DNA of 40,556 nucleotides from Acidimicrobiales bacterium (GTDB taxonomy: Bacteria > Actinomycetota > Acidimicrobiia > Acidimicrobiales > Iamiaceae). The notes beneath the pieces were generated by a model. It saw only the letters and a list, made by a program, of their open reading frames with translations, made no database searches and was not told the DNA's origin. The translations under genes were made by a program, and so were the position numbers. The stretch lies in the NCBI GenBank assembly GCA_025463985.1, contig JAODBM010000101.1:1-40556 (forward strand), written 5' to 3'. This document shows, piece by piece, positions 14,692-24,123 of the stretch (its first letter is position 1; every line of letters starts with the position of its first letter).

Positions 14692-15630
14692 TCAGGCCAG
14701 CGCAGCGCGCGGGTGGGCGGCCCGGTAGACGGACCAGAGGCGCTCGGTGGACACGAGCGTGTACACCTGCGTGGTGCTGATCGAGGCGTGGCCGAGCAGT
14801 TCCTGGACCGTGCGGATGTCGGCGCCGTGGTCCAGCATGTGGGTCGCGCAGGAGTGGCGCAGCACGTGCGGGCTCAGGCGATCGGCCAGCCCGACCCGCT
14901 CCCCCGCCTTGCGCACGGCTCCCCAGGCACCCTGGCGCGAGAGCCGTCCGCCGCGGGTGTTGAGCAGCAGGGCCTCGGCGTCGCCCCGGCGGGCCCAGCG
15001 CTCAGGGGTGAGCTGCGGTCGGCCACCGTCGGCCAACCAGGCCACCAGCGCGGCCGAGGCATAGCGGCCGACGGGCACGATGCGCTCTTTGGACCCCTTG
15101 CCGAACGCGCGCAGCAGGCCAGCTTCGAGATCGACGTCGGCCAGCGACAGGCCGACCAGCTCGGAGATCCTGAGCCCGGTGCCGTAGAGCACCTCCAGGA
15201 TGGCGCGGTCACGTCGGGCGACGGCCGAATCGCCGACCACCGACTCGAGCAGGCGGCCGACGTCGGCCTCGCTGAGCGCCTTGGGCAGGCCGCGGGGCAC
15301 GTGGGGCACCGCGACCTCGGCGGACGGGTCGGGCCGAGCCTCGTCCTCGACGGCGAGGAAGCGGTGCAGCGACCGCACCGACACCAGGGAGCGCTTCACC
15401 GACGACGGGGCCCGCTCGAGCCCCTTGAGGTGGCCGACGTAGGCCTCGATGTCGGACTCCGAGACGCCCGCGAGGTCGACCCCCCGCTCGCGCAGCCAGG
15501 CCACGTAGGCCCGCAGGTCGTGGCGATAGGCGGCCAGCGTGTTCGAGGAGCGGCCCCGCTCGACCCGCAACCAGGTCAGCAGCTCTTCGACCTCGATCGG
15601 CAACAGCGCGTCGTCGACCCCCGGATCCAC
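14692..15630 (-). CDS. xerD: Site-specific tyrosine recombinase XerD
   Basis: A 312-residue tyrosine recombinase acting with XerC at dif to resolve chromosome dimers. The N-terminal SAM-like domain (LLTWLRVERGRSSNTLAAYRHD region) is followed by the catalytic domain with Arg in GTGLRISELVGL, Lys in GKGSKERIVP, HVLRH, the His in LLGHASISTTQVYT, and the nucleophile Tyr in VYT. Length and the position next to the NUDIX gene and pyrG match Rv1701, so this is chromosomal XerD rather than a phage integrase. GTG at 15630 is preferred over GTG at 15639 because TAGGGT lies seven bases upstream and would overlap the earlier start. Confidence 0.94.
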   Translation of the reverse strand: MDPGVDDALLPIEVEELLTWLRVERGRSSNTLAAYRHDLRAYVAWLRERGVDLAGVSESDIEAYVGHLKGLERAPSSVKRSLVSVRSLHRFLAVEDEARPDPSAEVAVPHVPRGLPKALSEADVGRLLESVVGDSAVARRDRAILEVLYGTGLRISELVGLSLADVDLEAGLLRAFGKGSKERIVPVGRYASAALVAWLADGGRPQLTPERWARRGDAEALLLNTRGGRLSRQGAWGAVRKAGERVGLADRLSPHVLRHSCATHMLDHGADIRTVQELLGHASISTTQVYTLVSTERLWSVYRAAHPRAALA

Positions 15631-15637
15631 TCGCGGC

Positions 15638-15643
15638 ACCCTA
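15638..15643 (-). promoter_or_regulatory. -10 element TAGGGT for xerD, containing the NUDIX stop
   Basis: TAGGGT begins with the TAG stop of the NUDIX gene and ends seven bases before GTG 15630. It overlaps the alternative GTG at 15639, which argues for the later start. Confidence 0.4.
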
Positions 15644-16192
15644 CCGGCCGTCGCGCAGGCGGTCCCTCGCGAGCAGCAGGCCGATGATGGTCTTCGCGTC
15701 GGTGAGGCGGCCGTCGGCGATCATCGCCGGCACGTCGGCGAGGGCGACGGTCTCGATCGTCATGTGCTGCTCCTCGGGGCCCTGCGGGTCGTGGTCGACG
15801 TCGGTCAGGCCGGTGGCCAGGTAGATGAAGGCGTGCTCGTCGCTGATGCCGGGCGTCTGGTGGATCATGGCCAGCTGCTCGAGGTGGGCGGCGTGCTTGC
15901 CGACCTCCTCGGCCAGCTCCCGCTGCGCCGTGACCAGCGGGTCGTCCTCGCCGTCGACGTCACAGAGGCCTGCGGGGATCTCCAGCAGCTCGGCGTCGAT
16001 CGGCCCGCGGTACTGACGCACCAGCACGGCCGTGCCGTCGTCGAGGATCGGCACCATGGCCACGACCCGCTTGTCGCGGATGACGTCGCGCTCGAAGGTC
16101 GTGCCGTCGGGGGCCTCGAACGTCGCCCGCACGACGCGGATGCGGTGGAGGTCGAGGATGAGCGTGTCGGAAAGGTGCCGGAACCCGGCCAC
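15641..16192 (-). CDS. NUDIX hydrolase (ADP-ribose pyrophosphatase type)
   Basis: A 183-residue NUDIX enzyme. The box appears as EIPAGLCDVDGEDDP then AQRELAEEVG, with the REL.EE.G core intact and one or two extra residues before it, as in ADP-ribose pyrophosphatases; VLVRQYRGPIDAELLEIPAG precedes it. The expected reaction is ADP-ribose to AMP plus ribose 5-phosphate, but other nucleotide-sugar diphosphates are possible. GTG at 16192 is five bases after the pyrG stop. Position and family correspond to Rv1700. Confidence 0.9.
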   Translation of the reverse strand: MAGFRHLSDTLILDLHRIRVVRATFEAPDGTTFERDVIRDKRVVAMVPILDDGTAVLVRQYRGPIDAELLEIPAGLCDVDGEDDPLVTAQRELAEEVGKHAAHLEQLAMIHQTPGISDEHAFIYLATGLTDVDHDPQGPEEQHMTIETVALADVPAMIADGRLTDAKTIIGLLLARDRLRDGR

Positions 16193-16197
16193 CCGGG

Positions 16198-17973
<1,776 letters not shown>

Positions 17974-18834
17974 TCACGGCGCCGGATCGACGTTGCGGCG
18001 GCCGAGGCGATCGAGCGCGCGCAGCGGCGCGTTGGCCTCGATGATGCGGGAGAACGAGACGCGCTCGCTGAGCACGTTGAGGACGAGAAGCACGACGAGG
18101 GCCACGAGGCGCGCGGGCACCTCGGTGGTGAGCACGAGCCCGACGCCGAGCGCGGCGCCGAGGACGTTCGAGCCGGCATCGCCGAGCATCAGGCGCTCGC
18201 GCAGGTCGTAGCCGAGCAGCCCGAGCGCGGCGCCCACGACCACCGCGACGCCCGTCAGCTCGCTGCGGTCGGCGGCCGACGCGGCGGCGAACAGCGGGAT
18301 CGCGGCCACGAGGGCCACCTTGATCGTGCGGCCCGGCGCGCGGTCGAGCAGGTTGCCGAGGTTGGCGCCGAGCGCGATCACGAGCGCCGAGAGGACGAGC
18401 CGCCCGAGCCCACGCTCACCGGTGGACGAGGCGGCGACCAGCGCGAGCAGGCCGCCCACGGCCAGCTTCAGGCCACCGGTGGTGAGGTGGCCGCGGGACA
18501 GCGCCCCGACGTGGCCGCGGAAGCCCCGCTGCGGACCGGCCGCGGCGAGGTCGTCCACGAGACCGAGCAGGCAGAAGCCGAGCACGACCACGAGCACGAA
18601 CAGCCGACCGGCCCGGTCGGCCGGCGCGACGGTGCCGTCGATGGCGTCGGCGACCGTGAGCATCCCTTCCACGATCACGGCGCTGATGGCCAGGACCAGG
18701 CCGGCGCCGACGGGGACCTCGACGCCGCGATGGTTGCGGCGGGCGAACAGCGGTTGGGCGAACGTGTCGGCCATCGCCCTCCAGGTGCACGCGGCGACGA
18801 TGGCGCCGAGCGCCAGCGAGACCAGCAACCTCAT
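17974..18834 (-). CDS. Polyprenyl-phosphate sugar-1-phosphate transferase-like membrane protein (MraY/WecA superfamily)
   Basis: A 286-residue polytopic protein with about eight to ten hydrophobic helices. It shows superfamily landmarks: FARRNHRGVEVPVGAG near the N-terminus, LLGLVDDLAA with the Asp pair that binds Mg in MraY/WecA, GANLGNLLDRAPGR, and LMLGDAGSNVLG. The family moves a sugar-1-phosphate from a UDP-sugar to undecaprenyl phosphate. It is shorter than MraY (about 320-360) and lacks an obvious HHH motif, so catalytic competence and sugar are uncertain. The ATG overlaps the preceding stop by 4 bp. It is not in a division/cell-wall cluster, so it is unlikely to be the housekeeping MraY. 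Confidence 0.8.
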   Translation of the reverse strand: MRLLVSLALGAIVAACTWRAMADTFAQPLFARRNHRGVEVPVGAGLVLAISAVIVEGMLTVADAIDGTVAPADRAGRLFVLVVVLGFCLLGLVDDLAAAGPQRGFRGHVGALSRGHLTTGGLKLAVGGLLALVAASSTGERGLGRLVLSALVIALGANLGNLLDRAPGRTIKVALVAAIPLFAAASAADRSELTGVAVVVGAALGLLGYDLRERLMLGDAGSNVLGAALGVGLVLTTEVPARLVALVVLLVLNVLSERVSFSRIIEANAPLRALDRLGRRNVDPAP

Positions 18835-21401
18835 GGGGCCACGGGCTCGGGTCGGCCCGCCGCGCTGCCGTCTCCGGCCAGGCCCGCAACGGCCTGCTGC
18901 GCCTGCGCCTGTGCCCGGGGCTCGTCGGGCGAGTTCGGCCCGTAGGTCGCCGCGTGCCGGGTGAGGTCGGGCACGTCGTCCTCGCCGAGCGCGACCAGCA
19001 CGTAGACGAAGAAGCCCAGCAGGATCGGGAACATCATCGCGGGCACGGTGATGCCCGAGTCGTTGGCGGCGTCGCCGAGGATGCAGACGACGAGCCCGCC
19101 CCACATGCAGGCGCGCAGGCCCGGCACGCGGGCGAGCGAGCCGAGGAGGCCGGTGCGGCGCCAGGCCAGCAAGAGGAGCAGGAGCAGGCCGGCCGGCACG
19201 ATGAGCGAGAACGAGGACTGGGTGACGCTGTCGATGTTGGCGGTCAGCTTGCGGTCGAGCACGGTCTTGAGGCTCGATCCGCCGTTCTTGCCCGTCGACG
19301 ACTCGATCAGCCGGCCGAGGTGGGTCTTCTGGTCGGCGGGCCGGCTGAGGTCGATGGCGGCGAACGTTCCGAGGACCACCGCGGTGCCGAGGACGATGGC
19401 CGCGATCCACCGCAGGCCGAGGCGCTCGCCGCGGAGCAGCAGCAGGACCACGGCGCCGGTGGGCACCAGCGCGAGCACGCCGCCGACGTCGGAACCGAGC
19501 GACGGGTGACCGTCGGCGACGATCATCACGAGGAACAGCAGCGCGCCGAAGCCGAGCAGCAGGCGGCGGCGCCCGGGCGAGCTGCCGGGCCCCGCGAACG
19601 CCGCCCAGGCGCCGCACGCCAGCACGAGTCCGGCAGTGGCCAGCAGCGCGAACGCGGTGTTGCCGTAGCCGGCGAACCGCCCGGCCACCACCGGCGAGTA
19701 GCCGAACACCGTGTTGATCTGACCGCGGCCGCCGCCCACGACCACGTCCCCGATGAGGACGACGAAGTTGAGCGCGACCAGAAGCAGCGGCGGGAAGAGG
19801 GCGCGCCGACGCTGGTCCGCACCCGCGAGGCGCCAACCGACGAGGACGGCCAGGCCGACGAGTGCGGCCGTCGCGAGGAACAGCAGGCCGGTGTAGCCGC
19901 TGCGGCCGAGCCGGTCGTAGCGGAAGTAGCCCGAGAGGAACGCGAGCGGGGGCAGGGCGATGGTGCTCAACGCCAGGAAGCCGGCCGCGGGGCGCAGCCG
20001 CCGGTACTGCGTGAGCGCGATGGCGGCCAGCACCCAGCCGATGACCTCGAACGCCTGGTACCAGCTCCCGATGGGTCCGGCGATGCCGTCGCGGAACTTG
20101 GTGACCTTGTTCCAGGCCACGAACTGGCTGTAGCGGGTGCGGCTGGTGTTGCCGCTGCCGGTGACGCTGATCTTGGTGCCGTTCATCGACGGGGGGGCCT
20201 TCACGCCCAGCTGGTCGAGGACGGTGGGCGCGATGTCCGGCAGCGTCACGTAGCCGTCGCGGCGGGTGGTGCCGCTGTGCAGCACGCCCGAGTCGAAGCC
20301 CGGCCCACGGATGGCGAAGGGCGTGGGCTCCTCGCCGGCGCGTCCGGCGGCGGGCGACATCACGATCACGAGGTCGTCGGGGGTGGTGCGCTGCAGGACC
20401 TGCCCGAGCAGGACGTCGCCGAGCTGCAGTGCCCGTCGGCGCATGAGCTGGTCCTGATGGCTGGTGGCGAACGAGGAGTAGCGGTCGAAGCGCTCGAGGT
20501 CGCTGAGCTCCACGAGCCCGACCGTCTTGGCCGTCCACACGTGATCGAGGGTGCCCAGCACCTGCGTCGAGTCGAGGCGGATGCCGAACGGGGAGGCGGC
20601 GTCGCGGGTCAGCAGCGCGCGGGTGACGTCGCCCTTCTCGACGACGCCGGTCTGACCCATCACCGCGAGGGCCGCGGGCCGGTTCTCGCCGCCGAGCGGG
20701 TCGGCGGTGTTGCGGGTGGGCGTGACTTCGGACGACCCGCTCGAGCCCGACGTCGGTCGGGGTTCGCCGGTGGGGGCGTTGGGGTTGGGGACGCCCTGGA
20801 CGTCGGCGTCCGCGTTGGCGATCACCGCGGTGTGCCACCCGGCCTGCGTGAGCGCGGTGCCGAACGCGCCGGGGACTGCGCCGTAGAGGAGCGCGTTGTT
20901 GGTGCCGATGATCGAGGTGATCGAGAGGTGGAGCGCGGCGGCATGGGTGCCGTCGATGCCCGTGCGGCGCAGGAACGACGCCGCCGCGCTGCCGTCCTCG
21001 AAGCGCTCCGTGGGGCCGAGGACGCGGCCGGCGTCGAGCTCGAGCGCGCCGGCGCGGTTGCCGGCGCCGATGGTGGCGTAGGCGGCGCCGAGGGCGGTGC
21101 GCGGCCCGATCGTGCGCAGGCTCAGGTCACCGATCGCGGCGTGCGACAGGAACCGCTTGAGGTTGGGCAGGTCTTGGGTGACGACGTCGCGCCAACCGAG
21201 GCGCGGGATCGTCACGATCAGCACCCGCCCCGGCGGACGGCCGGCCGACGATGGCGACCGGGCGGTCGACCCGCCGGCGGCCGCGCTGGCGGCGGGCGCC
21301 TGGCCGAGGAGAGCGGCCAGGGCCACCGTGGCGAACAGCAGCCGCCGCACCCGTGGTGATCGGACAGGTCTCGGGCGTCCGGTCCGGGCGCCAGCGATCA
21401 T
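18831..21401 (-). CDS. Large membrane protein with an extracytoplasmic alkaline-phosphatase-like domain
   Basis: An 856-residue protein: a signal anchor (about 18-41), an extracytoplasmic domain of roughly 370 residues, then about ten transmembrane helices and a cytoplasmic Ala/Gln-rich tail. The domain recalls the alkaline phosphatase superfamily: PNLKRFL, the RTALGAAYATIGAGNRA region where the nucleophile Thr would be, LVIVMSPAAGR, and TLPDIAPTVLDQLGV. Two usual metal ligands look absent: the first strand reads VTIPRLGW without an Asp, and SPAAGR replaces a His-containing motif. It may therefore be a binding or sensing module rather than an active transferase. ATGA overlaps link it to the genes on both sides. 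No established name is known to me. Confidence 0.8.
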   Translation of the reverse strand: MIAGARTGRPRPVRSPRVRRLLFATVALAALLGQAPAASAAAGGSTARSPSSAGRPPGRVLIVTIPRLGWRDVVTQDLPNLKRFLSHAAIGDLSLRTIGPRTALGAAYATIGAGNRAGALELDAGRVLGPTERFEDGSAAASFLRRTGIDGTHAAALHLSITSIIGTNNALLYGAVPGAFGTALTQAGWHTAVIANADADVQGVPNPNAPTGEPRPTSGSSGSSEVTPTRNTADPLGGENRPAALAVMGQTGVVEKGDVTRALLTRDAASPFGIRLDSTQVLGTLDHVWTAKTVGLVELSDLERFDRYSSFATSHQDQLMRRRALQLGDVLLGQVLQRTTPDDLVIVMSPAAGRAGEEPTPFAIRGPGFDSGVLHSGTTRRDGYVTLPDIAPTVLDQLGVKAPPSMNGTKISVTGSGNTSRTRYSQFVAWNKVTKFRDGIAGPIGSWYQAFEVIGWVLAAIALTQYRRLRPAAGFLALSTIALPPLAFLSGYFRYDRLGRSGYTGLLFLATAALVGLAVLVGWRLAGADQRRRALFPPLLLVALNFVVLIGDVVVGGGRGQINTVFGYSPVVAGRFAGYGNTAFALLATAGLVLACGAWAAFAGPGSSPGRRRLLLGFGALLFLVMIVADGHPSLGSDVGGVLALVPTGAVVLLLLRGERLGLRWIAAIVLGTAVVLGTFAAIDLSRPADQKTHLGRLIESSTGKNGGSSLKTVLDRKLTANIDSVTQSSFSLIVPAGLLLLLLLAWRRTGLLGSLARVPGLRACMWGGLVVCILGDAANDSGITVPAMMFPILLGFFVYVLVALGEDDVPDLTRHAATYGPNSPDEPRAQAQAQQAVAGLAGDGSAAGRPEPVAP

Positions 21402-22486
21402 CGGTTCTCCAGGGCTTGGTCGTAGACCCCGACCACGCGGTCGATCAGGGCATCGGCGCTGAACGTAGCGGCGATGTGCGCCGCGCCCTGGGCACCCAGC
21501 TGGCGGGCCGCGGCCGGATCGTCGAGCAGCTCGCCGATCACGTCGGCGAGCCGGTTGGGGCGCGACGGCGGCACCAGCCGGCCGGTCTCGCCGTCGATCA
21601 CCATCCGCGGCACCGGCCCGACCGCGGTGGCGACCAGCGGGCGGCCCAGCTGCAGCGCCTCGGACACGACGAGCCCGAACCCCTCCCAGATCGAGCACAT
21701 GGCCACCACATCGGCCGCGGCGAGGAAGTCGGAGGCGTCGTCGCGGGCGCCGGTGAACCTGACGACCTCGTCGAGCCGGAGGTCGGCGGCGCGCCGGCGC
21801 AGCGCGTCGCCTTCGGGCCCGTCGCCGACCACGGCGACCCGCAGCTCGACGCCGCGGTCGAGCAGCATGCGGGTGGCTTCCAGCAGGCTGCCGACGTCCT
21901 TCTGCGGGTGCAGGCGCCCGACGAGCACGACGAGCGGCACGCCGTCCGGCACCTCCAGCTCGGCCCGCACGGCTGCGGCTGGCCGCCGCACGCTGGGCAC
22001 CGGGCCGGCCGGCGGGATGACCGTGATGCGATCGGCGCCGGGCACGCCCTGGAAGCGCCGGGCCATCTCGTCGGAGATCACGATGGTGCGGTCGACGCGT
22101 GCGGGGAGCCGGCCCTCGAGCCGGCGCAGGGCCTGCGCCGCCCGTCCCTCGGCCTCGCGCAGCACGAGGTTGTGGACGGTGACCACGAGCGGCGGCCGGC
22201 GGACGACGAGCGCCGCGACCCAACCGACGGTCAGCCCGTGCGCGTGCACGACGTCGACGCCGTGCACCAGGCGAGCCAGCTCCCGCCAGGCCCCGACGGC
22301 ATGCTGGTTGCGGGGGACGACCAGGTCGTGGTCCTGCGGCCGCAGGCCGTCCATCACGCCGGGTGGGCCGGCCACCTCGACCGTCCAGCCACGAGCCTCG
22401 AGACCGTCGCTCAGCGACGCGACGTGCCGGCGGATGCCACCGGCCGACGGGCCCAAGAGCTGGAGCACGCGTCGCGGCTCAGCCAC
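21398..22486 (-). CDS. Glycosyltransferase family 4 (GT-B)
   Basis: A 362-residue GT4 enzyme. The N-terminal half has GPSAGGIRRHVASL and VVHAHG; the C-terminal half has LVGRLHPQKDV, VVGDGPEG and WEGFGLVVSEALQLGRP with the donor-binding E(x7)E. Such enzymes retain anomeric configuration and transfer a sugar from a nucleotide or lipid donor on the cytoplasmic face; donor and acceptor are not readable. GTG at 22486 overlaps the murJ stop by 8 bp and starts EPRRVLQLLGPSAGG, where the fold begins. Between murJ and an MraY/WecA-like gene, a lipid-linked glycan acceptor is a reasonable inference. Confidence 0.9.
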   Translation of the reverse strand: MAEPRRVLQLLGPSAGGIRRHVASLSDGLEARGWTVEVAGPPGVMDGLRPQDHDLVVPRNQHAVGAWRELARLVHGVDVVHAHGLTVGWVAALVVRRPPLVVTVHNLVLREAEGRAAQALRRLEGRLPARVDRTIVISDEMARRFQGVPGADRITVIPPAGPVPSVRRPAAAVRAELEVPDGVPLVVLVGRLHPQKDVGSLLEATRMLLDRGVELRVAVVGDGPEGDALRRRAADLRLDEVVRFTGARDDASDFLAAADVVAMCSIWEGFGLVVSEALQLGRPLVATAVGPVPRMVIDGETGRLVPPSRPNRLADVIGELLDDPAAARQLGAQGAAHIAATFSADALIDRVVGVYDQALENR

Positions 22487-24098
22487 GGCTGCCCCCGCGC
22501 ACGAGGGCCAGGATCGACCGGGGATGGGGGCCACCGAGCAGGGCGGTCAACGTGACGTAGAGCAGGCCGCCAGCGGTGCCGATCGCGGTGACGGCGAGCG
22601 CGTCGGCCGCCTTAGCGTGATGCCCGTAGGCCTTGGCCGCCGCCCACATCGCGCCGCCGCTGGCCGCGGCCGCGGCGAGCGGTGGCGCCACGAGGCGGGC
22701 GACACGTGGCCGGGAGCCCTCCGGCAGGCGCCGCCGGGCCAGCCGGTAGAGCACCACCGCACCCGCGGTGTACGCCAGCGAGTGCGCACCGGCCAGCGCG
22801 GCCACGCGCTGCGTCCCGTCCGTGGCCGCGAACCCGGCCACCATCAGGACGGCACCACCCAGCGCCACGCCGAGGTTCACGAGGGCCGGGCTGCGCGTGT
22901 CACCGCGCGCATAAAGCACGCGGCTCACGAACAGGAAGATGCCGTAGCCGTAGACGCCGGGCGCGAAGCCGATGAGGACGTCGGCCACCTGGCTGGCGCC
23001 GCGGGCGTCGGTGCGGCCGAACAGCACGGCGTGCGCGATCAGCGGCGCGAGCCCGATGAGCAGCGCCGCGGCCGGGAGCACAAAGTAGGAGATCGACGCC
23101 ACGCCCCGCTCGATCGATCCGGCGTAGCCGCCCCAGTCCCGGTCGCTCGCCTGGCGAGACATCTGGGGGAACAGGGCGGTGAGCACGGGCAGGGCGAACA
23201 GCGCATGCGGCAGGAGGAAGAACGTGAAGGCGACCTGGTAGGCCACCACGCCCCCTTCGACCCGGTTGGCGAGGAGGAGCACCACCACCAGGAGCAGCTG
23301 CGTGACGGCCAGGAACAGGGCGGCCCAGGCTCCGAGTCGGCCGAGGCGCCGCACCTCGGGGTGCCGGCGATCGAACCGGGGGCGCATTGCGAAGCCCCCG
23401 CGCACGGCGGCCACGACGGGCAGACCGCAGAAGACCACTACGCCGAACGTCGTGCCGCCGGCGAGCACGATCACCTCGAGCGGGTTGAGGTGCAGGGACG
23501 GAGGCTGGCCGTGCCGCAGCCACGCGAACCAGAGGTACGCCGCCGTGACCACCACGTTGTTGAGCGCTGGAGCCACCACCGGGATGGCGAACCGATCGCG
23601 GGCGTTGAGCACGCTCGTGGCGACCATGCCCGCTGCGTACATCGCGACCTGCGGCAGGAAGAGCCAGAGGAAGACGGTGCCGAGGCGGATCTGTGCGTGC
23701 CGGATCGCCGGGTCGTGCACCCCGGAGAACAGGCCGCGGGCGATGAACGGCGCCGCGGCCGCGCCGAGGAGGGCGAGCGAGCCGAGCACCACGAGGCTGA
23801 GCCCGAGCACCGAGCCGGCGACGTGCTCCGCCTCGGCCTGGTCGCCGCGGTCGAGCTGGGCGACGAGCGTCGGGATCAGCACCGCCTGCAAGACGCCCGC
23901 GGCGATCAGCTCGAACAGCAGGTTCGGCACCGTGTTGGCCGACTGGTACACGTTGCCGAGGAAGGTGGTGCCGAGCACGGCGGCGACCACGAGGATGCGG
24001 ATGAAGCCCGTGATGCGCGACACGGCCGTGAGCGCCGTCATCGACGCCGTGGAGCGAGCCAGGCGGGCCGAGTCGCTCGCCGTGGCGGTGACGGTCAC
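22479..24098 (-). CDS. murJ: Lipid II flippase MurJ (MVF/MOP family)
   Basis: A 539-residue polytopic protein with about 14 helices. Family marks: SRITGFIRILVVAAVLG, ANTVPNLLFELIAAGVLQAVLIPTL near the N-terminus and the FTFFLLPHALFALPVLTALFPQMS stretch in the middle, both typical of MurJ. It flips undecaprenyl-linked precursors to the outer face. In many actinobacteria murJ is near the chromosome end region with parAB, so its position beside steAB is unusual. The GTG at 24098 is chosen because it follows the steB stop by 25 bp; an ATG at 24041 is a possible later start. It may serve peptidoglycan or the glycan cassette beside it. Confidence 0.92.
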   Translation of the reverse strand: MTVTATASDSARLARSTASMTALTAVSRITGFIRILVVAAVLGTTFLGNVYQSANTVPNLLFELIAAGVLQAVLIPTLVAQLDRGDQAEAEHVAGSVLGLSLVVLGSLALLGAAAAPFIARGLFSGVHDPAIRHAQIRLGTVFLWLFLPQVAMYAAGMVATSVLNARDRFAIPVVAPALNNVVVTAAYLWFAWLRHGQPPSLHLNPLEVIVLAGGTTFGVVVFCGLPVVAAVRGGFAMRPRFDRRHPEVRRLGRLGAWAALFLAVTQLLLVVVLLLANRVEGGVVAYQVAFTFFLLPHALFALPVLTALFPQMSRQASDRDWGGYAGSIERGVASISYFVLPAAALLIGLAPLIAHAVLFGRTDARGASQVADVLIGFAPGVYGYGIFLFVSRVLYARGDTRSPALVNLGVALGGAVLMVAGFAATDGTQRVAALAGAHSLAYTAGAVVLYRLARRRLPEGSRPRVARLVAPPLAAAAASGGAMWAAAKAYGHHAKAADALAVTAIGTAGGLLYVTLTALLGGPHPRSILALVRGGSRG

Positions 24099-24123
24099 GA
24101 TCGCCCGGACCGCGGTGGACGCC

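Noticed and set aside
14692-15630. Phage or integron integrase
   Set aside because: Length, motifs and synteny beside pyrG and NUDIX fit chromosomal XerD; no attachment-site repeats, tRNA or phage genes are nearby.
18954-21359. Plus-strand open frame of about 800 codons opposite the phosphatase-like membrane protein
   Set aside because: The translation is dominated by Glu/Gln/His/Gly/Arg with no motif, while the minus strand has membrane helices, a signal anchor and ATGA overlaps with its neighbours.
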